Made by a program: the position numbers and the translations under genes
The notes under the pieces: generated by a model
What the model saw: the letters and a program-made list of their open reading frames with translations, nothing else
Told to the model about the DNA's origin: nothing
Databases searched by the model: none
Assembly: GCF_037038585.1 (NCBI RefSeq)
Contig: NC_092524.1
Location: 67,382,552-67,446,551, forward strand
DNA from: Patagioenas fasciata
Lineage: Eukaryota > Chordata > Aves > Columbiformes > Columbidae
Direction: 5' to 3'
DNA length: 64,000 nt
Part shown: piece after piece, positions 1 through 14,000 of the stretch
Layout of the letters: every line of letters begins with the position of its first letter
How positions within the stretch are numbered: the stretch's first letter is position 1

Positions 1-954
1 ATATGCATATTTGTTAATCCCCTTTCTAAGGGTTACCACTTAAAAGAGGAAGAGGTGTGTGCACAGCAGGCAGGTGCCGTCCTAAGGTCTGCAGCATTTA
101 TAAGCCTGAGTGTTTGTTACAGCCAGAAAGGCTTAAGCAGAGCATGAAGTTAGGCCAGTGCTAACAACTCTTAAATAATCTATGCCTGGTACCCAGAGTA
201 GCAGGGGTGGTTTTGAAGAGCTGGTGACTTTCTCTGCCTGTAGCATCCTCTGCAGAGGAATTGCGCCCGCTGCATGCTGTGAAGTTGTGTGAATTGACTT
301 GCAGTTCAGTGAAAATGCTTGTGGTTTAGTAAAACATGGCCTGTTGGACCCCAGTGTGGCGTTATCTCAGGGAAATAAGTGGAACAAATTTCTACGTGTT
401 GTGCTGGATGATTTCTAATTGTTCCTGGCCATCCTGTGGAGTTGATTATTTCTCGTCCAGCCGACACCGGTTTCTAATTAGGGGACCTAAAATTAAGATG
501 AAAGAGCAGCAGTTTGTAAGGGTGTTGCTGCTCAGGAAGGAGTCTGGTCTGGATTTAAGCCAAATACATCCTCTTGTTTGCAAGATTTTGGTGGGGAGAG
601 GATGACTTAGAGGCTGCAGGGTACCAGCTGCTGTGGACACCCTGCAGGAGGGAGGACTAACAGATCAGTCCTTTGCCTCCTAAAGGGGGCAATTAGCTCC
701 TGTCCTCCTTGCCTGTTCCCCCGTATCTCTCATTCATCCAAAAACCATAAATATTTCCTAAACCAGAGGTTTTTCTATAACAAATTCAAGGTGGCTTTTA
801 TCCCCCAGGGCATGCAGCCACAGCCGCGGGCCGCAGGCACAGAAGGGGCTCTGAGTGGTGCTGCTGCGATGCTCAGCCCTGGTGATGCATTTCAACTGAT
901 TTATCAGATTTTTTACCCATATTTCCCACCATATAAATATGGTTTTTTAATGCT

Positions 955-1412
955 ACATATCTTGGGTTGGAAAGGACCTTCCCAGCTCCCCCAGTGCCAC
1001 CCCTGCCATGAGCAGGGACATCTTCACCAGCTCAGGTTGCTCAGAGCCCCGTCCAGCCTGGCCTGGGATGTCTCCAGGGATGGTTCAGCCACCACCTCTC
1101 TGGCCAACCTGGGCCAGGCTCTCACCACCATAAGGAGCAACAATTTCTTCCTCATGTCCGGCCTGAATCTCCCTCCTTTAGTTTAAACCCATCACCCCTT
1201 GTCCTATCACAACAGACCCCACTGAAAAGTCTGTCCCCATCTTCCTTATCAGCTCCTTTTAAGTGCAGAAAGGATGCACTAAGGTCTCCCCAGAGCTTCT
1301 CTTCTCCAGCTGAACCCCCCAACTCTCTCACCCTGTCCTCCCAGCAGAGCTGTTCCAGCCTCGGATCATTTCTGTGGCTCCTCTGGTCCCTCTCCAGCAG
1401 GTCCATGTCTGT
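955..1412 (-). repeat. CR1 LINE fragment, subfamily II
   Basis: Antisense 3' part of a CR1 element: the reverse of the ORF2 C-terminus and short 3'UTR. Key marker: CCCAGTGCCACCCCTGCCAT. The terminal octamers are decayed. Confidence 0.9.
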
Positions 1413-2101
1413 CCTATACCAGCCTGGTCAAGACCTTCCTAAATCCATGTATTTCCCCATCAGGATGCACCACAACTGTAGGAAACACAACACTGCTCTG
1501 AAGACAATCCCAGGTCCTCAGTGACATCCTTTTCTACGAGGAAACTTCTGGTTTTATAGCTATTTAATGGGAAGGGAACAAATTCCTCACCATAAGCCTT
1601 CCCCTTGCACAGTGTGGTGTTAGCGTGGTGTGCTGGTAAAAGAAAACACTTTCAGAAATAGCAACAGTTTAGACATTGCAGAAATCTGCAGGTTTTTGGC
1701 CTCATCCATCAGCTGTGTGTGGTACTGGCTGCTTTTTTTTTACAGGTGCTTAATAAATACAAACGAGCTGTGGTGTTTTTCTCTCCCCTCCTTTTATAGC
1801 CGCACGACTTGCTCATTTTCATTCTACTTCTGGTCAGCAGCGGTGGCTTTGATGGTGGGTTTTCCTCCAGGCTTTAGTTGGGAATTAAACCTGGCTTAAC
1901 TTTTACAGCACAGTACACCTGGCTGGGGCTTTTCCATTAAGACTCATTTATATTAGGAAATAACATGTGGAGGAGCTGTAAGTGGTCTTGATGAACTTCT
2001 ACCAATGCAAAAAAAGAAGGGGGTTAGGGAGCTTTGGTGTTTTAGGAGGAAAAGCAATGAGAATGATGGATTTCCTCCAGGTTTTGTACAGATTTATGAA
2101 A

Positions 2102-2601
2102 TATCACAGAATCCCAGAATGTCAGGGGTTGGAAGGGACCTGGGAAGCTAATCCAGTGCAATCCCCCCATGGAGCAGGAACACCCAGCTGAGGTTCCACA
2201 GGAAGGTGTCCAGGCGGGTTTGAATGGCTGCACAGAAGGAGACTCCACAACCTCCCTGGGCAGCCTGGGCCAGGCTCTGACACCCTCACCAGGAACAAGT
2301 TTCTTCTCATATTTAAGTGGAACCTCTTCTGTTCCAGTTTGTATTCGTTGCCCCTTGTCCTGTCACTGGTTGTCACCAAGAACAGCCTGGCTCCATCCTC
2401 CTGACACTCCCCCTTTCTATATTGATCCCCATGAATGAGTCCCCCCTCAGTCTCCTCCAGCTCCAGAGCCCCAGCTCCCTCAGCCTTTCCTCACACGGGA
2501 GATGCTCCACTCCCTTCAGCATCTTGGTGGCTGCGCTGGACTCTCTCCAGCAGTTCCCTGTCCTTCTGGAACTGAGGGGCCACAACTGGACACAATATGA
2601 T
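2102..2601 (-). repeat. CR1 LINE fragment, subfamily I
   Basis: Begins with ACAGAATCCCAGAATGTCAG (reverse of the CR1 3' octamers) and continues through the reversed ORF2 C-terminus to CACAACTGGACACAA. Marker: CAGGAACACCCAGCTGAGGT. Confidence 0.93.
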
Positions 2602-3705
2602 TTTGAAAGAAAAATTGTCAAGCTTTTTCCTTTTGTTTCTTACGGGCTGAAAGGTCATTTTAACCCCTTTGCCCTCAAATTTCCCTGGAGCAGAAAATCT
2701 GCTTTTCATTTCATCTACCCATCAATGAACCTTACAGCCGCTCATTTTGGGAAATTAGTGTCATTCTGCAGAAGTTGCTCTCGCCCCCAGAAAGGAACCG
2801 TTGTTAACAGAGCGGTGCAGATGTTTTGTGAGCCAGAGGTTTTTTTATTGTGATCTGTTATCAGGAAACAACCCCCATGGAATTCAGCTCATTTCATTGA
2901 GAGTAACTGCAAGAAAACATTTAACCAGTGTTTTATATCCTAAATCCGTGCATTAAAATACATTAACTGCATTTATGGTTTAGCCAGCAGCTTAATGACT
3001 TTGTGAATTACGGAATTTGAATTTTTTTAAGCCAACAGGCCCATCTTTTCATGTATTTTTCATTACAGGAAAGAAAGATAGCTCGTCCATCTCTATCTTT
3101 TCCTATAAATACCATGTATTACCCCACTACCTAACAGACCCAAGGAAAAGATATATAAATCTTTGAGAAGCTAAATAAAAATGAGTGAGACAGTATGGAA
3201 GAAGAGCAGTGAAAAATGGAGACCATTCAGGAGAAATTGTGTTTAAAAATCTGTTGTGACACTTCTACCAAAAAGTGTCAGAAAATCTATGATTTGGGGT
3301 TTTTTTTAGTACTTTAGCCTGCATAAGACAAATTCACATACTTAAAGGCAGGGAAATACTTACCCATTGTCAGACCCTTCTCGAGAAGTAACTCCCAAGT
3401 CGCAGGATCGCACTTTTCCTACTGGTGTTAAAGTTATTTGTTAAAAACCAATCGAACTTGGTTGTATCAAAATTTCAGCCAGAAAATGCAAACACATGGA
3501 AAAAAAACAAATGCAGAGCTTTCCAAATATAATTTGAGGGGGGGATTCAGCCTCACCTCTTTGTCATGAGTGTATTTTCCCCATTGCTTTGGGTGTTTGT
3601 TTTTGTGGAGGGTTTAAAGGCAGGCGCTTGGAAGGGCACGCGATGGGTGACTGAGCTGGGATGCTCTTGCTGGTGGCAGCTCAACTCAGTTAAGCTCAGC
3701 TAAGA

Positions 3706-4050
3706 TCTTAGGCTGAGGGGAGACCTTCTTGCTCTCTACAACTGCCTGAAAGGAGATTGGAACATGGAGGGGGTTGGTCTCTTCTCCCAAGGAACAAACG
3801 ACAGGACAAGAGGAAACAGCCTCAAGTTGCACCAGGGGAAGTTCAGATTGGATCTTGGGAACAATTTCTTCCCCAAAGGGCTGTGGGGCATTGGAACAGG
3901 CTGCCCAGGGCAGTGCTGGAGTCACCGTCCCTGGAGGGGTTGAACAGAGATGAGTTCTCAGGAACATGGGTTGGTGCCAGGGTTGGGTTAGTGGTTGGAC
4001 TCGATGATCTTGAGGGTCTTTTCCAACCAAAATGTTTCTATGATTCTATG
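3706..4050 (+). repeat. CR1 LINE fragment, subfamily III
   Basis: Sense copy with the CR1 segment GGGCATTGGAACAGGCTGCC and an end in the octamer-like TTTCTATGATTCTATG. A decayed ORF2 C-terminus is readable. Confidence 0.92.
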
Positions 4051-4769
4051 CTCTTGGTGGGACTCAACAAGGCTTAGACGTTTCTATGGATGATAAATAC
4101 CTCTGCGATGACATTAGGCAGATGTGTAAATGCTCCTGCTTGAGGGCATAAGTCAAATCCTAAACCCAGAGGGAGAGACAGAGAAACTTCCCCTGGGTCT
4201 GTGTGAGGACATTCCCACCCTGGGGATTTTTATACCTTTCCCAGAAAGATAACAGGTCTGTGTTATTTTCATGGGGCGAGTTTCATGTCGTCACTTCAAA
4301 ATTCCCATTACAGCTGCAATAGCAGCGGTTCCTTCCCTGCTCCAGGGATGGCGAGAGGCAGCAGCCAAGCACCCAATACAGTCCCAGGCTCGGGTTTGCT
4401 GGCAGGATGTGACTCCACATGGGGAAAACCTCCAGAGCTGCTCTTTTTTTTTCGCTAGAGATCCAATCCATGCTACACCTTTCCTTACGCACCCTGACGT
4501 AGCTCATGCAACCCCATCTCCTTACAGGTGCTCCCATCCCCTTTGCTTCCCGGGAGGCAAAGCGGAGAGCTCAGGGAAGGGTTCAGGTAGCTGTGGCCAC
4601 CACGAAGCCACCAGCAAAGCACCTTGACCAACCACCACGCATTTTACAATTTCATTCAATTTTTGTTTCATTTTTCGGGGGACTCAGCTGCATCCCGGGC
4701 CGCGAGGGTGTGGGGAATAACCTCTTTGATTTGATTTTTATTTTTTTGTTTTTTTTCCAGTTCTCTCAG

Positions 4770-5024
4770 GCCAGACACACCACAGCCCTTTGAAACGCTC
4801 TGTGTCCCTTACCCCACCCATGAATGTGCCAAACCAACCTCTAGGACATGGATGGATGTCTCATGAGGACTTACGAGCTAGAGGACCCCAGTGCATCCCT
4901 TCCGATCATGCCCCCCTGTCTCCACAAAGCAGTGTAGCCTCTTCGGGAAGTGGTGGGAGTGAACATTTAGAAGATCAGCCTTCTGCTCGTAACACATTCC
5001 AGGAGGAAGGGAGTGGGATGAAAG
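4770..5024 (+). CDS. SAMD4A: SAMD4A exon: Ser/Pro-rich linker just before the SAM domain
   Basis: The frame encodes a Ser/Pro-rich linker with the recognisable SAMD4A segments [15 protein letters not shown] and [14 protein letters not shown]. It ends EEGSGMK plus the first base of an Asp codon, at a good donor (AAAG|GTGAGT). The acceptor is ambiguous. AG dinucleotides at 4759-4760 and 4768-4769 both follow a T-rich tract and lie 9 bases apart, so an alternative start at 4761 would add three in-frame codons. I chose 4770 only because of the pyrimidine run directly before it. The exon is entered in phase 2. It is the first SAMD4A exon visible in the window. Confidence 0.88.
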
Positions 5025-8000
5025 GTGAGTGAAATTCCAGACGCCTTCCCCCCCGTCCCCAACCCAGCACCCAGAGGCAGGAGGGGAAAAGCCGTTTTCC
5101 CGGCAGCGCGGGGCTTGGTTGGTGGTTTTGGGTGAGAATCCTTGTAACCAAACCTTTTGGTGTTTCTTCGTGGCTTAGGAATTTAGGTTTAGGGGAATAA
5201 GTTGGATTTTCTTTTACGTTGCTGCCGGTCCTGGTGTCTTACAGTTGGGTGCTGGTGGGCTGGTTTTGTCCCAAAATCCTGCAAACTGCCAGCTTTCCAA
5301 AAAGTTGGATTTTTTCCACAGCCTGTGGCTTTTGGCTGCGTGTGGTACTCTTTTCTTTTTCATTACGCTGAAAAATAGCTTAGCGTAAGTTTAGCAAGCC
5401 GTGTGTGATTTACCATTGCAGTGTTTGGTACCTGTCAGGTTTTGGCTTAGGATGCTTGTTTGCAGGGAGTTTATCCTGTGTATTTCAGGTTTTTTTCCAT
5501 TACACCTACACCTCACAGATATTTTGACAATAAAGATACATGATCCTGTTAGTAAATAAGACAGAAAGGAAACCCTATTGCTGCAGTCAAAGATGGAGAA
5601 CAAACTTCAGGCTGTAGCAAAATAAATAGATAAAAACTGGGCAAACACAGACTGTATATTCCTGTGAACACACAAAATGACTGAAAATGAACCCGTAGCT
5701 ATCAGATACTGAGTTAATCAACTGCAATTTTCATTAATGCAAAGTAACCCTATTGTGTAAAGACTGATGATGTATCAGAATAAGGAAACAATCATATTTT
5801 TTTAAATAGTCACAAGGTCTGATTTTATTCTAATTACAGACAAATTTAGATAATGTATAAACCTCTGTAATGTAGAAGTGCCTTTGATTTGGCACTGTAT
5901 GACTTTGATGTGCATGAAATAAATGCATGAAAACCCCCCTGATGGTTCCCCATGAGGTGGATGCTCAGAGCTCAGCCCCCTCCCAGGCTGGACCTTGTTC
6001 TGGGCTGGGGGCAATGGGCTGTAGATGCAATGGGAGAGTTTTCTGAGCCGGGCTTTGCTTCTCGGCCTATAAGCTCCTCAAGGCTTTCTGTGCCTGGGGA
6101 TGGATCCTGCAGTCTGTCAGACAAGGGAGACCCTTTTTGGGAGCAAGTGGTGCAGAGGGGTCTGTTTAACACAATATTTCTCCAGGTTTTTGCTGATGGA
6201 GACCATCGGGAGCTTGGCTCCCTGTGATCCACAGCTGCAGCTCCAGGACCTGCCTGGATAGAAATTTTCCAGTGCAAGGCAATGGATCTGCAGAGCTAAA
6301 TTTGCAAACCCCAAAAGTGCTATGGCCTAGGCTGTCCGTGAACAATGATCAATTAAATTATCTCCAGCTATTAAGACAGCTCATTGCTGCTGCATGCAGC
6401 CCACCTCGGGGAGATGGCCGCCCTTCCTCGGGCCTTCCCTCCCGAGCATCCTCTTCCTCTGAGAGAAGGTTTGCAAATACCTAAACCTGAGAGGGCCACA
6501 GAAATGATCCGAGGCTGGAACAGCTCTGCTGGGAGGACAGGCTGAGAGAGTTGGGGTGTTCAGCTGGAGAAGAGAAGCTCCGGGGAGACCTTTTTGTGGC
6601 CTTTCTGTACTTAAAAGGGGCCGATAAGAAAGATGGGGACAGACTTTTTAGCAGGACCTGTTGTGATAGGACAAGGGGTGATTGGTTTTAAACTAAAGGA
6701 GGGAGATTCAGGCTGGACATGAAGAAGAAACTGTTGACCCTGAGGGTGGTGAGAGCCTGGCCCAGGTTGGGCAGAGAGGTGGTGGCTGAACCATCCCTGG
6801 AGACATCCCAGGCCAGGCTGGACGGGGCTCTGAGCAACCTGAGCTGGTGAAGATGTCCCTGCTCATGGCAGGGGTGGCACTGGGGGAGCTGGGAAGGTCT
6901 CTTCAACCCAAACTATTCTATGGTTCTAAACCTGATTCCTTCCATTGCTGAGTCCCACTGTTGGGGATGTGTGGAACAGATGTCTACAGCCTCTTGTGTC
7001 TACAATGGTCGTGCCCTCCCCCCTCCACTGTATTTTCTTCAGACTGAACCAATCCAGTGTCTTCCCAGATGTTTTTTTTTTTCTAAACTTGGGGTTATTC
7101 TTGCTTCTCTCCGCTGGGTTTTTTCCAGAAAGTCCTTATTTTATTGAAGGTGTGTTGGACTTAGGAGCAGAGTTGAGTCTTGCTTGCTGTACAGTGTTCC
7201 TGTGGCTGTGTAGCTCATCGTCCTCAAATAACACACCACCGCAGGCTGTGTGTGACCCCTTGTATCCCCATAGCTTTCCTGCAAAAAAAAAAGTACTGCC
7301 CGTTCCCTGCCCTTAGTTCGTGCCGTTTCTTGTTCCTACAGAAACGCACACAACTTTGTGCATATTTATTCGGTTGCATCTTATTTCATCCAGACCAGTT
7401 GCTCGCTTTGCCAAGTCCCTTCTCTGAATTGCAGCCACGTCTTCCTGAGTCCCTGCAGGCTGTTGTGGCTTCGTGTCACCCATGTTTCAGGTCAGCTTGG
7501 TCCTTCTTTAATACCCTGCAGGACATCCAGGAGGGTGGTGGGGCAACCGGACCCACAACAGACCCCCATCCGACGTGGCTTCGCAGTTAATTTCCCCTAA
7601 TGTCACCTATTTCTCTTTCCATCTATCTTCATGCCGAAGGAAAGTGCCTTTCAGCTTTTGCCCAGCCCCTGGTATCTCCAGGGGAAGATGTGGACGCGTT
7701 GTTCCCTGCAGACCGTGTCCATCCGTCTGTCCCTTCCCAGAGCACAGCTCGGGGCACACCAGGAGGGGGCTTTGGGTAGGGCTGGGGAGTTCAGTTGTGA
7801 GTATGTCCATGGCTTAGCATGGTGTGCCATGCAGGCACTTCTGGAGATGTCCTGTCTATACATTGTCCTGTACATATATATTATATATTGCAGGGTAGAT
7901 TGTTTTCCTTCTAAATTTTTCTACGTTTCCCTGCCAGCACCCAGATATACATGTACCGGCCGATCCCCGGCATTTAATGCCTACAGGGGACAATGGATGT

Positions 8001-11000
8001 GAGCAGCGTGGAAGTCCTTGCGTTGCTGCTCACATCAGACGCAGTGTTTGTGACAGCCGTGCCATGACTTTGCAATTAGCTCCCGGTAATCGGTGATTAA
8101 AGGGTAGCTCCGTGGGTGGGTGACTCACTGCTCCATGGGGAGTGTTAGGACGTTTGACTTTCTCATGACCATGAAATCACCTGAGATGACTTCACACCTC
8201 CTGGTTTCACCTTCCCCGTCGTAGCTCCCCAGAATCAGGAGGTGGTCCAGAGGGGCTGATGCAAAGGCAAAGAAGGGATGCTCCTGCGCTCTGACCCTCT
8301 GCAGAGATTGGAGATGGGTTTTCTGAAGCGTTTATTGGCTAGATGAAGTTGCATCTCTCTTCTGAAAGTATCCCTGTGGGCTTTGGGACGGACAAGCACC
8401 AAAGGCAAATGTCCCCATGGGACACGGGATCAGGTCAACTTTTAATGTGTCATTGCTAAAATGATGTGCTTTTGTGTTAAAATGAAATTGAGATTTGAGT
8501 CCGCCAGTCCCCGCACTCCCCACCTGCACTGGGGACAGATGGCTTTTTGCTAATAGCTTTTAATGGGTTTTCTGCTAATAGCTTTTATGTTTTTTTTAAG
8601 CAGATTGATTTAAGAGACCTTTGGTTTTAGGACTGTTTAGGCTGTTGTGTTTTGGGACTTTGGGAAAACGGTAAAGTTCAGCCCGTCCGTGCTCGGTAAC
8701 TGCTTTGTCTGTATGTTTGGTGTGGGGTTGATCGCTTTTTGTGCAGCACTTGAGCAGCTTCCCTGCAACACGAATCCTGACCTGTGTCAGAGGGCAGAGA
8801 GTATGAGCAAAAAGCAGCGTTTTGGGGCTATTTGCCGCACCTCTGCTCGGATGTGATGGGATTTGGGGTCAGCCCAGGCAGCAGGAGACTTCTGGCTCAT
8901 GTAAGAATTGCCTTAGGGGACCAAACCAATGGTCCATCTTGCCCTGTCCCCTCCAGTGCTGAGATTTGGGAAGAGGTGACTGGCGATCCTTGACTAGCAT
9001 CTGGTACTCAGCAGTGTGGGGCTTCATGGGCAGAGACGACCTTCTCCATGGGATGTCCCAGCAGCGGGACCATCCTCCTCACGTCATCCCATCCCTTTCC
9101 AAAGCAAGTCCGGCCTCACACTTTGCGGTCAGAGCAGGTTAGAAAACCTTTGAGGTTGGCTCCGTTAGTGAAGTTTATTGGACGTGGCCATGAAGGTTGT
9201 CCCCGTGGTGGCCTTGGGGATGGTGAGCAGAGCACCAGCGCCCACAGCAGCCCTAGCCCAGCAGCAGAAACACACTGTGGGTAAAAGTCCCTCCCAAAAA
9301 TGATGGAAGCCCATATTCCTCCCACCCCCTTGCTGGGCAAGTTGGACATTGGAACCCCATTGGGGTGACCTTGCTGCCAGCCACCCATCCTTCCCCTCAG
9401 GCTCTCCTGCTGTGGGACCCGTGGTCCACCACCCGCTCGACACGTACCCCTTTATCTGGACTTGGGAAGGATCAAAGAGAGGGGAAGTGTTGTAGTTAAT
9501 TTGTATTTAGCCCCAAAAGAGACATTTCCTGTGCCTTCACCGGCTCTCTCCATTCCAGGTGTGGGGTTTGGGGCTGAAATGCTGGTTTTTCACTGTTAGT
9601 ACACCCAGCACAGGTTGAAACAGGTCTCTGGGGTGTCTCGCTGGTGGGGAAGGGGACAAGGACTAATGGACAATGGTGCTGCTGGGAGCAGAGCACATGA
9701 GCTGGGTAGGCTGAGGCAGAGCTATTGTTGACTTGTAGGTGCTAAATAAACCAGGTCCTGATTTGGCACAGTGTGTGAAGCCTTTTGGATGCAAAACAAA
9801 AGCATCATCATGTGTACGGTGGTGTGCTGCGGCACAGATATCCACAGGGACCCCAACCTCCCTTGTGGGGTGTCACCATGGGCCCCCAAACCTGCAAAAC
9901 TCTGAGCAGGCTGGAGCTGGGGAGGCTCATATCCCATTACCTTCTCCATGTGGGGACACCCCATCATGGGATTGGGTGGTGTTTTGCATGTTGCAGAGGA
10001 AGGATCCCCCTCCCAGCTCCCTCCCTGTGAAACTGCATTCACGTCCGGAGGATGGAAGTATTTTGGGGTACCCATCCAACTGAACACAAGAGGTACTACG
10101 CTGCACATAATGACTGGGGAGGAAGAAGTCATTTCAGCTGGTGCATTTTGAGGGCTGTGGGACCATTGTTGATGGCACATCATTTTTCCATGCTCAAAAA
10201 GTACCCAAACAACTGTTTATTTCTCTTTAAGCGGCCACTTAAATTTTCAGCACTTACCATTTTCCTTCGTGCCATAAATCAGTGTCTGCTGTCTGCAGAG
10301 TGGCCATTTGGTCCTTCCAAGCTCAACCCCACCATTAGCTTCAGAAAAGGGCAGCGAGGAGCTGTGGAGTGACGCCAACTCCCCTGTGCACTGTCTGCAC
10401 GTGGATGTTTGTCTCAAGGTGGCCAACCTGGTTTTTGGCCAAGCCTTCGTGTTGTTTTGTTAAGTCCCCCTCGCTAGGTCTGTATCCACCAAGCTTGGTG
10501 GGACCCTTTGTCCTGGCTGCGGCAAGCACTGGGACAAGCTGGAATGGTTTTATCTTTGGTGTAATGCTGGTTTGAGCCATAGATTTTGGATCAGAGAGGC
10601 TTCCTGGGCTAATTCATGGTGTCTCAGCTGCACCCAACCTCTGAGGATGTGTCCTCATCCAAGGGCTGTATCCTCCTACCACCCATATCCATAGCACTGT
10701 GTCCTCCGAAGGGTCTGTGAAGTTCAGCAAGGTGTCTGAAGCAACGGTGGGGTGGTGGATGGCACCTAATCAACTCCTCGTGTTGCCGTGGATGTTCTTG
10801 TGCGTGGTTAAGTGGTGTGATGAACTAAACAGGAGCTTTCATCTCCTTACCTTTGTGCTGCAGATGTCCCAGCTTGGCTGAAGAGTCTCCGGCTGCACAA
10901 GTATGCTGCCCTCTTCTCTCAGATGACGTACGAGGAGATGATGGCCCTCACCGAATGCCAGCTCGAGGCACAAGTATGTCCCGCATCGGTCATAAAGGGA

Positions 11001-14000
11001 TCAGCCGCAGTCCCAACTTTTGGTAGATGAGACACCTCCGACACCTCTTTCTAGGTCTTTAGGTGGAAGGTGTTTTGCCTGCAGGTGGTTGGGAAGCAAA
11101 CAGAGAAAGGAAAATTGGGTCTTGGGAAGTGAAAAAAACCACATTGTACCTGAAAAAGGCCGTGTCCCGGATTTCTTACTGGAGTCCCAGCATCAAAGTC
11201 CCATCACTGGGAGCTGCGCTTGGGTTTTTCTCCAGCTGGGATTAAGTTTGGGAGTTTCAGATGCTGCAGGTCCCAACTGCTTTAAAGTTGGGGGGGGTTG
11301 GTGGCCGAGTGCCTTGTTGGCCTTTGAAAAAGTCCCTGCTTCCACATTTCTCTCTGCATTATCTGCAGGGTGAAGAGGGCTGCTCAGCACATTTGCTTTC
11401 ACTGTTTGAGATGTGTCAGGGAGGGACAGATTATCTTTGGCAAGTCTCTAAGTGGCTTTTCTTACCCCCTTCTAATCCCTGCACTCAGATATTTGATTAA
11501 TTTATATCAGCAGTGTTCGTTTAGGGAGGATTTGGGCTGACCCGCTGTCCTGTGGAGATGTTAACGCCAGGTTTGTGCTGGTTTTTTTTCTTGCAGAACG
11601 TTACCAAAGGCGCAAGACACAAAATAGTCATCAGTATCCAAAAACTAAAAGAGAGACAAAACCTACTCAAATCTTTAGAAAGGGTAAGTAATAGCAAGCA
11701 CTTTTGTATTTCAAGAAACCAGGAATTAATTCTGGGGTGAAGAACTCTTCGGTTACACATGTTGTTGGGATCTTTGCAGATAAATCTGTTGTTGGCTTTG
11801 CCATGTCTGAATGATGCCTCAAGCACATCTGTACCAGATGCAGGTTTTATTTGGGGCTGTATTTTGCAGAGTGGGTCCTAATCCATCTCTAGCACTCAGG
11901 CAGCTGCTTAAACCCTGAGGCACTGGGACAAGTCCTGACCAGCTCCAGGGTGCTCAGGATCACCTGAACTTGGGGTGCTGGAGGGCACCAGCCCGGTGAC
12001 ACCGATAGGAAGGTGGTTCCCCATCCTCTGACCCAAGGTGCAGGATCAGCTCCAGCCACAGCAGCCACCGTGGTCCTCTCTGCTACTGGAGATATCCCAA
12101 AATAAATGGGATATCCCGGTGTCTGTCAGGTCAAGGGCCATTGTGCTTTTCCAGAGCATCATCTGGGCAATCTGTCCCTGAATAAAAAGGCTTGAATTTC
12201 CAAGGAGAACAAATAGAAACTTCTTTGTCCCTTCAACAAAAGCTTAGACTCTGCAGAAATGGCTGTCAGAGAAGCAGCAGCACCACAGGCTGGCTGGGAG
12301 CAGCTCACCCAACCTCTCGCTATTTATTATTGCAATATTATATTATATTTAATTGCACTGCCTTCAAACAGCAAGTTGTAGAGCCTCCCACTAGGGGCTT
12401 TTAAATACTCATGTGGTGTGTTGCTATTTATTGGTGTTTTCGTTACCTCACTGCTTCACTATTTATTTATAACATGGGATTGTACTCGGAGCAAGGCAGG
12501 AGCTAATAAAGCCATATTTACCTCCGTGTATTAATAATAACTATTAAATCCAAGAGACAGCCCACTGGATTGAGCTGGCCTCGGCAATGTGTTTTCCAGG
12601 CGATTGCTCGGCCTCTTCCCCCGCTTCTCCGCCGGGGTTTTGAAATATGGTATTGATTGACCAGGGTGGTGCGGGAGCTTAAGCCCAGCTCAGCTGACAC
12701 AACCAACCATGCACACTGTGAAATAAGGGAGAGGGGTGGCAGGGACTGCTTTTGAGCACTCGTGGGTTGAATTTGGGCTGTGGAACCACGTCCTGTTTTG
12801 CTGAGGCTCAGAGCTGCCCGTGAGCTGCTTTACTTGGGAGGAGACGTTTCTGCTTTTTCCAGGCTTCCCATCCAATTTTTTTTAGTCTTTTGCTAAACAA
12901 GAGCATATGTAGGACTTGATTTTTTGGGGGCAGTGTCTCGCTGTTCAAACATCGCTGCTTTCTTGGAAAGAGCTGCTCCACCCCTCTCTGCTGGTTAGCA
13001 GAGCAGGATTATTTCCCCAAAAATAGTGCCCAGCAGACTGATGCCAGATCTTCAAGAGAAGTGCAGCTAAGACATCCAGGAACAAGCTGGGGGGTGCAGC
13101 AGGAATTAGGGTGCGCAACCATGTCAGGGCTTTGGCTGGCTCGCTCACAACCTGCGCACCCGCTTTGTGTCTCTCCCCTTGGCGCAGCCAGGACTCACCC
13201 CAAAAGTTGCCCCTTCCCAAGCAGCGTCCCATGAGCCAGACCCTGCGGGAGCCTGCGATGAGCTGTTCTGGTCCAGGCTGCATTAAAAACAAAACGCAAT
13301 TATTTGCCATCAAATTTTCAATGTAAGAGAAAGATCTGACCGTGGAAGCGGATGATCCACACTCATAACTAAGAGCGAGGCTGAGGCTGTACCCAAATCC
13401 TCTCCCTCCCAGGTGGACCTCTGAATATTTTTGCTATATGGATATGTTTTATAGATGTATGTCTATATATATAAGGATATCAGTGATAGGGCAAGAGGAA
13501 ATGGCCTCACATTGCACCAGGGGAAGTTTAGATTGGATATTTGGAACAATTTCTTCCCAGAGGGCTGTCGGGCATTGGAACAGGCTGCCCAGGGCAGTGC
13601 TGGAGTCACCATCCCTGGAGGGGTTGAACAGATGTGGAGATGAGGCTATCAGGGACCTAGGGTAGTGTCAGGGCTGGGTCAATGGATGGACTCAATGATC
13701 TTCCAATCAAAATGATTCTACGATTCTATAAGTTCACCTGCAACCTCGTGGTCTCCCCTTCTGCGTCCAACCACAACCTGCTCTGCTCCTCTTGAAACCC
13801 TCCCTTTCCCCTCTGCATCCACCCTCCCAGTCCATCCCAGTATGGACAGGGACGTCCCCACTTCGCTGCTGCAGGATATGTTCCTGCATCCCAGCGTGGT
13901 CCTGGGCTTTCAGTCGATGGTGGCAGGGGATAAGGATGCTGTCACAGGGTCTTTGGGGCAGGGCAGTTAATGGAGAACCAGGTTTGAAGGCAGTGCTGGG

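Larger units (their letters stand above)
1..4769 (+). other. SAMD4A: SAMD4A intron (3' end of a long upstream intron)
   Basis: No coding exon with homology to SAMD4A was found before 4770. The stretch holds three CR1 fragments (955-1412, 2102-2601, 3706-4050) and otherwise AT-rich unique sequence. A strong T-rich tract at about 4735-4758 precedes the acceptor. Confidence 0.8.
5025..10863 (+). other. SAMD4A: SAMD4A intron
   Basis: A 5.8 kb intron between the linker exon and the SAM domain exon. It holds one sense CR1 (6486-6927) and a candidate old interspersed repeat at 8897-9020. Numerous short open frames are compositional; none resembles a known protein. Confidence 0.85.
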
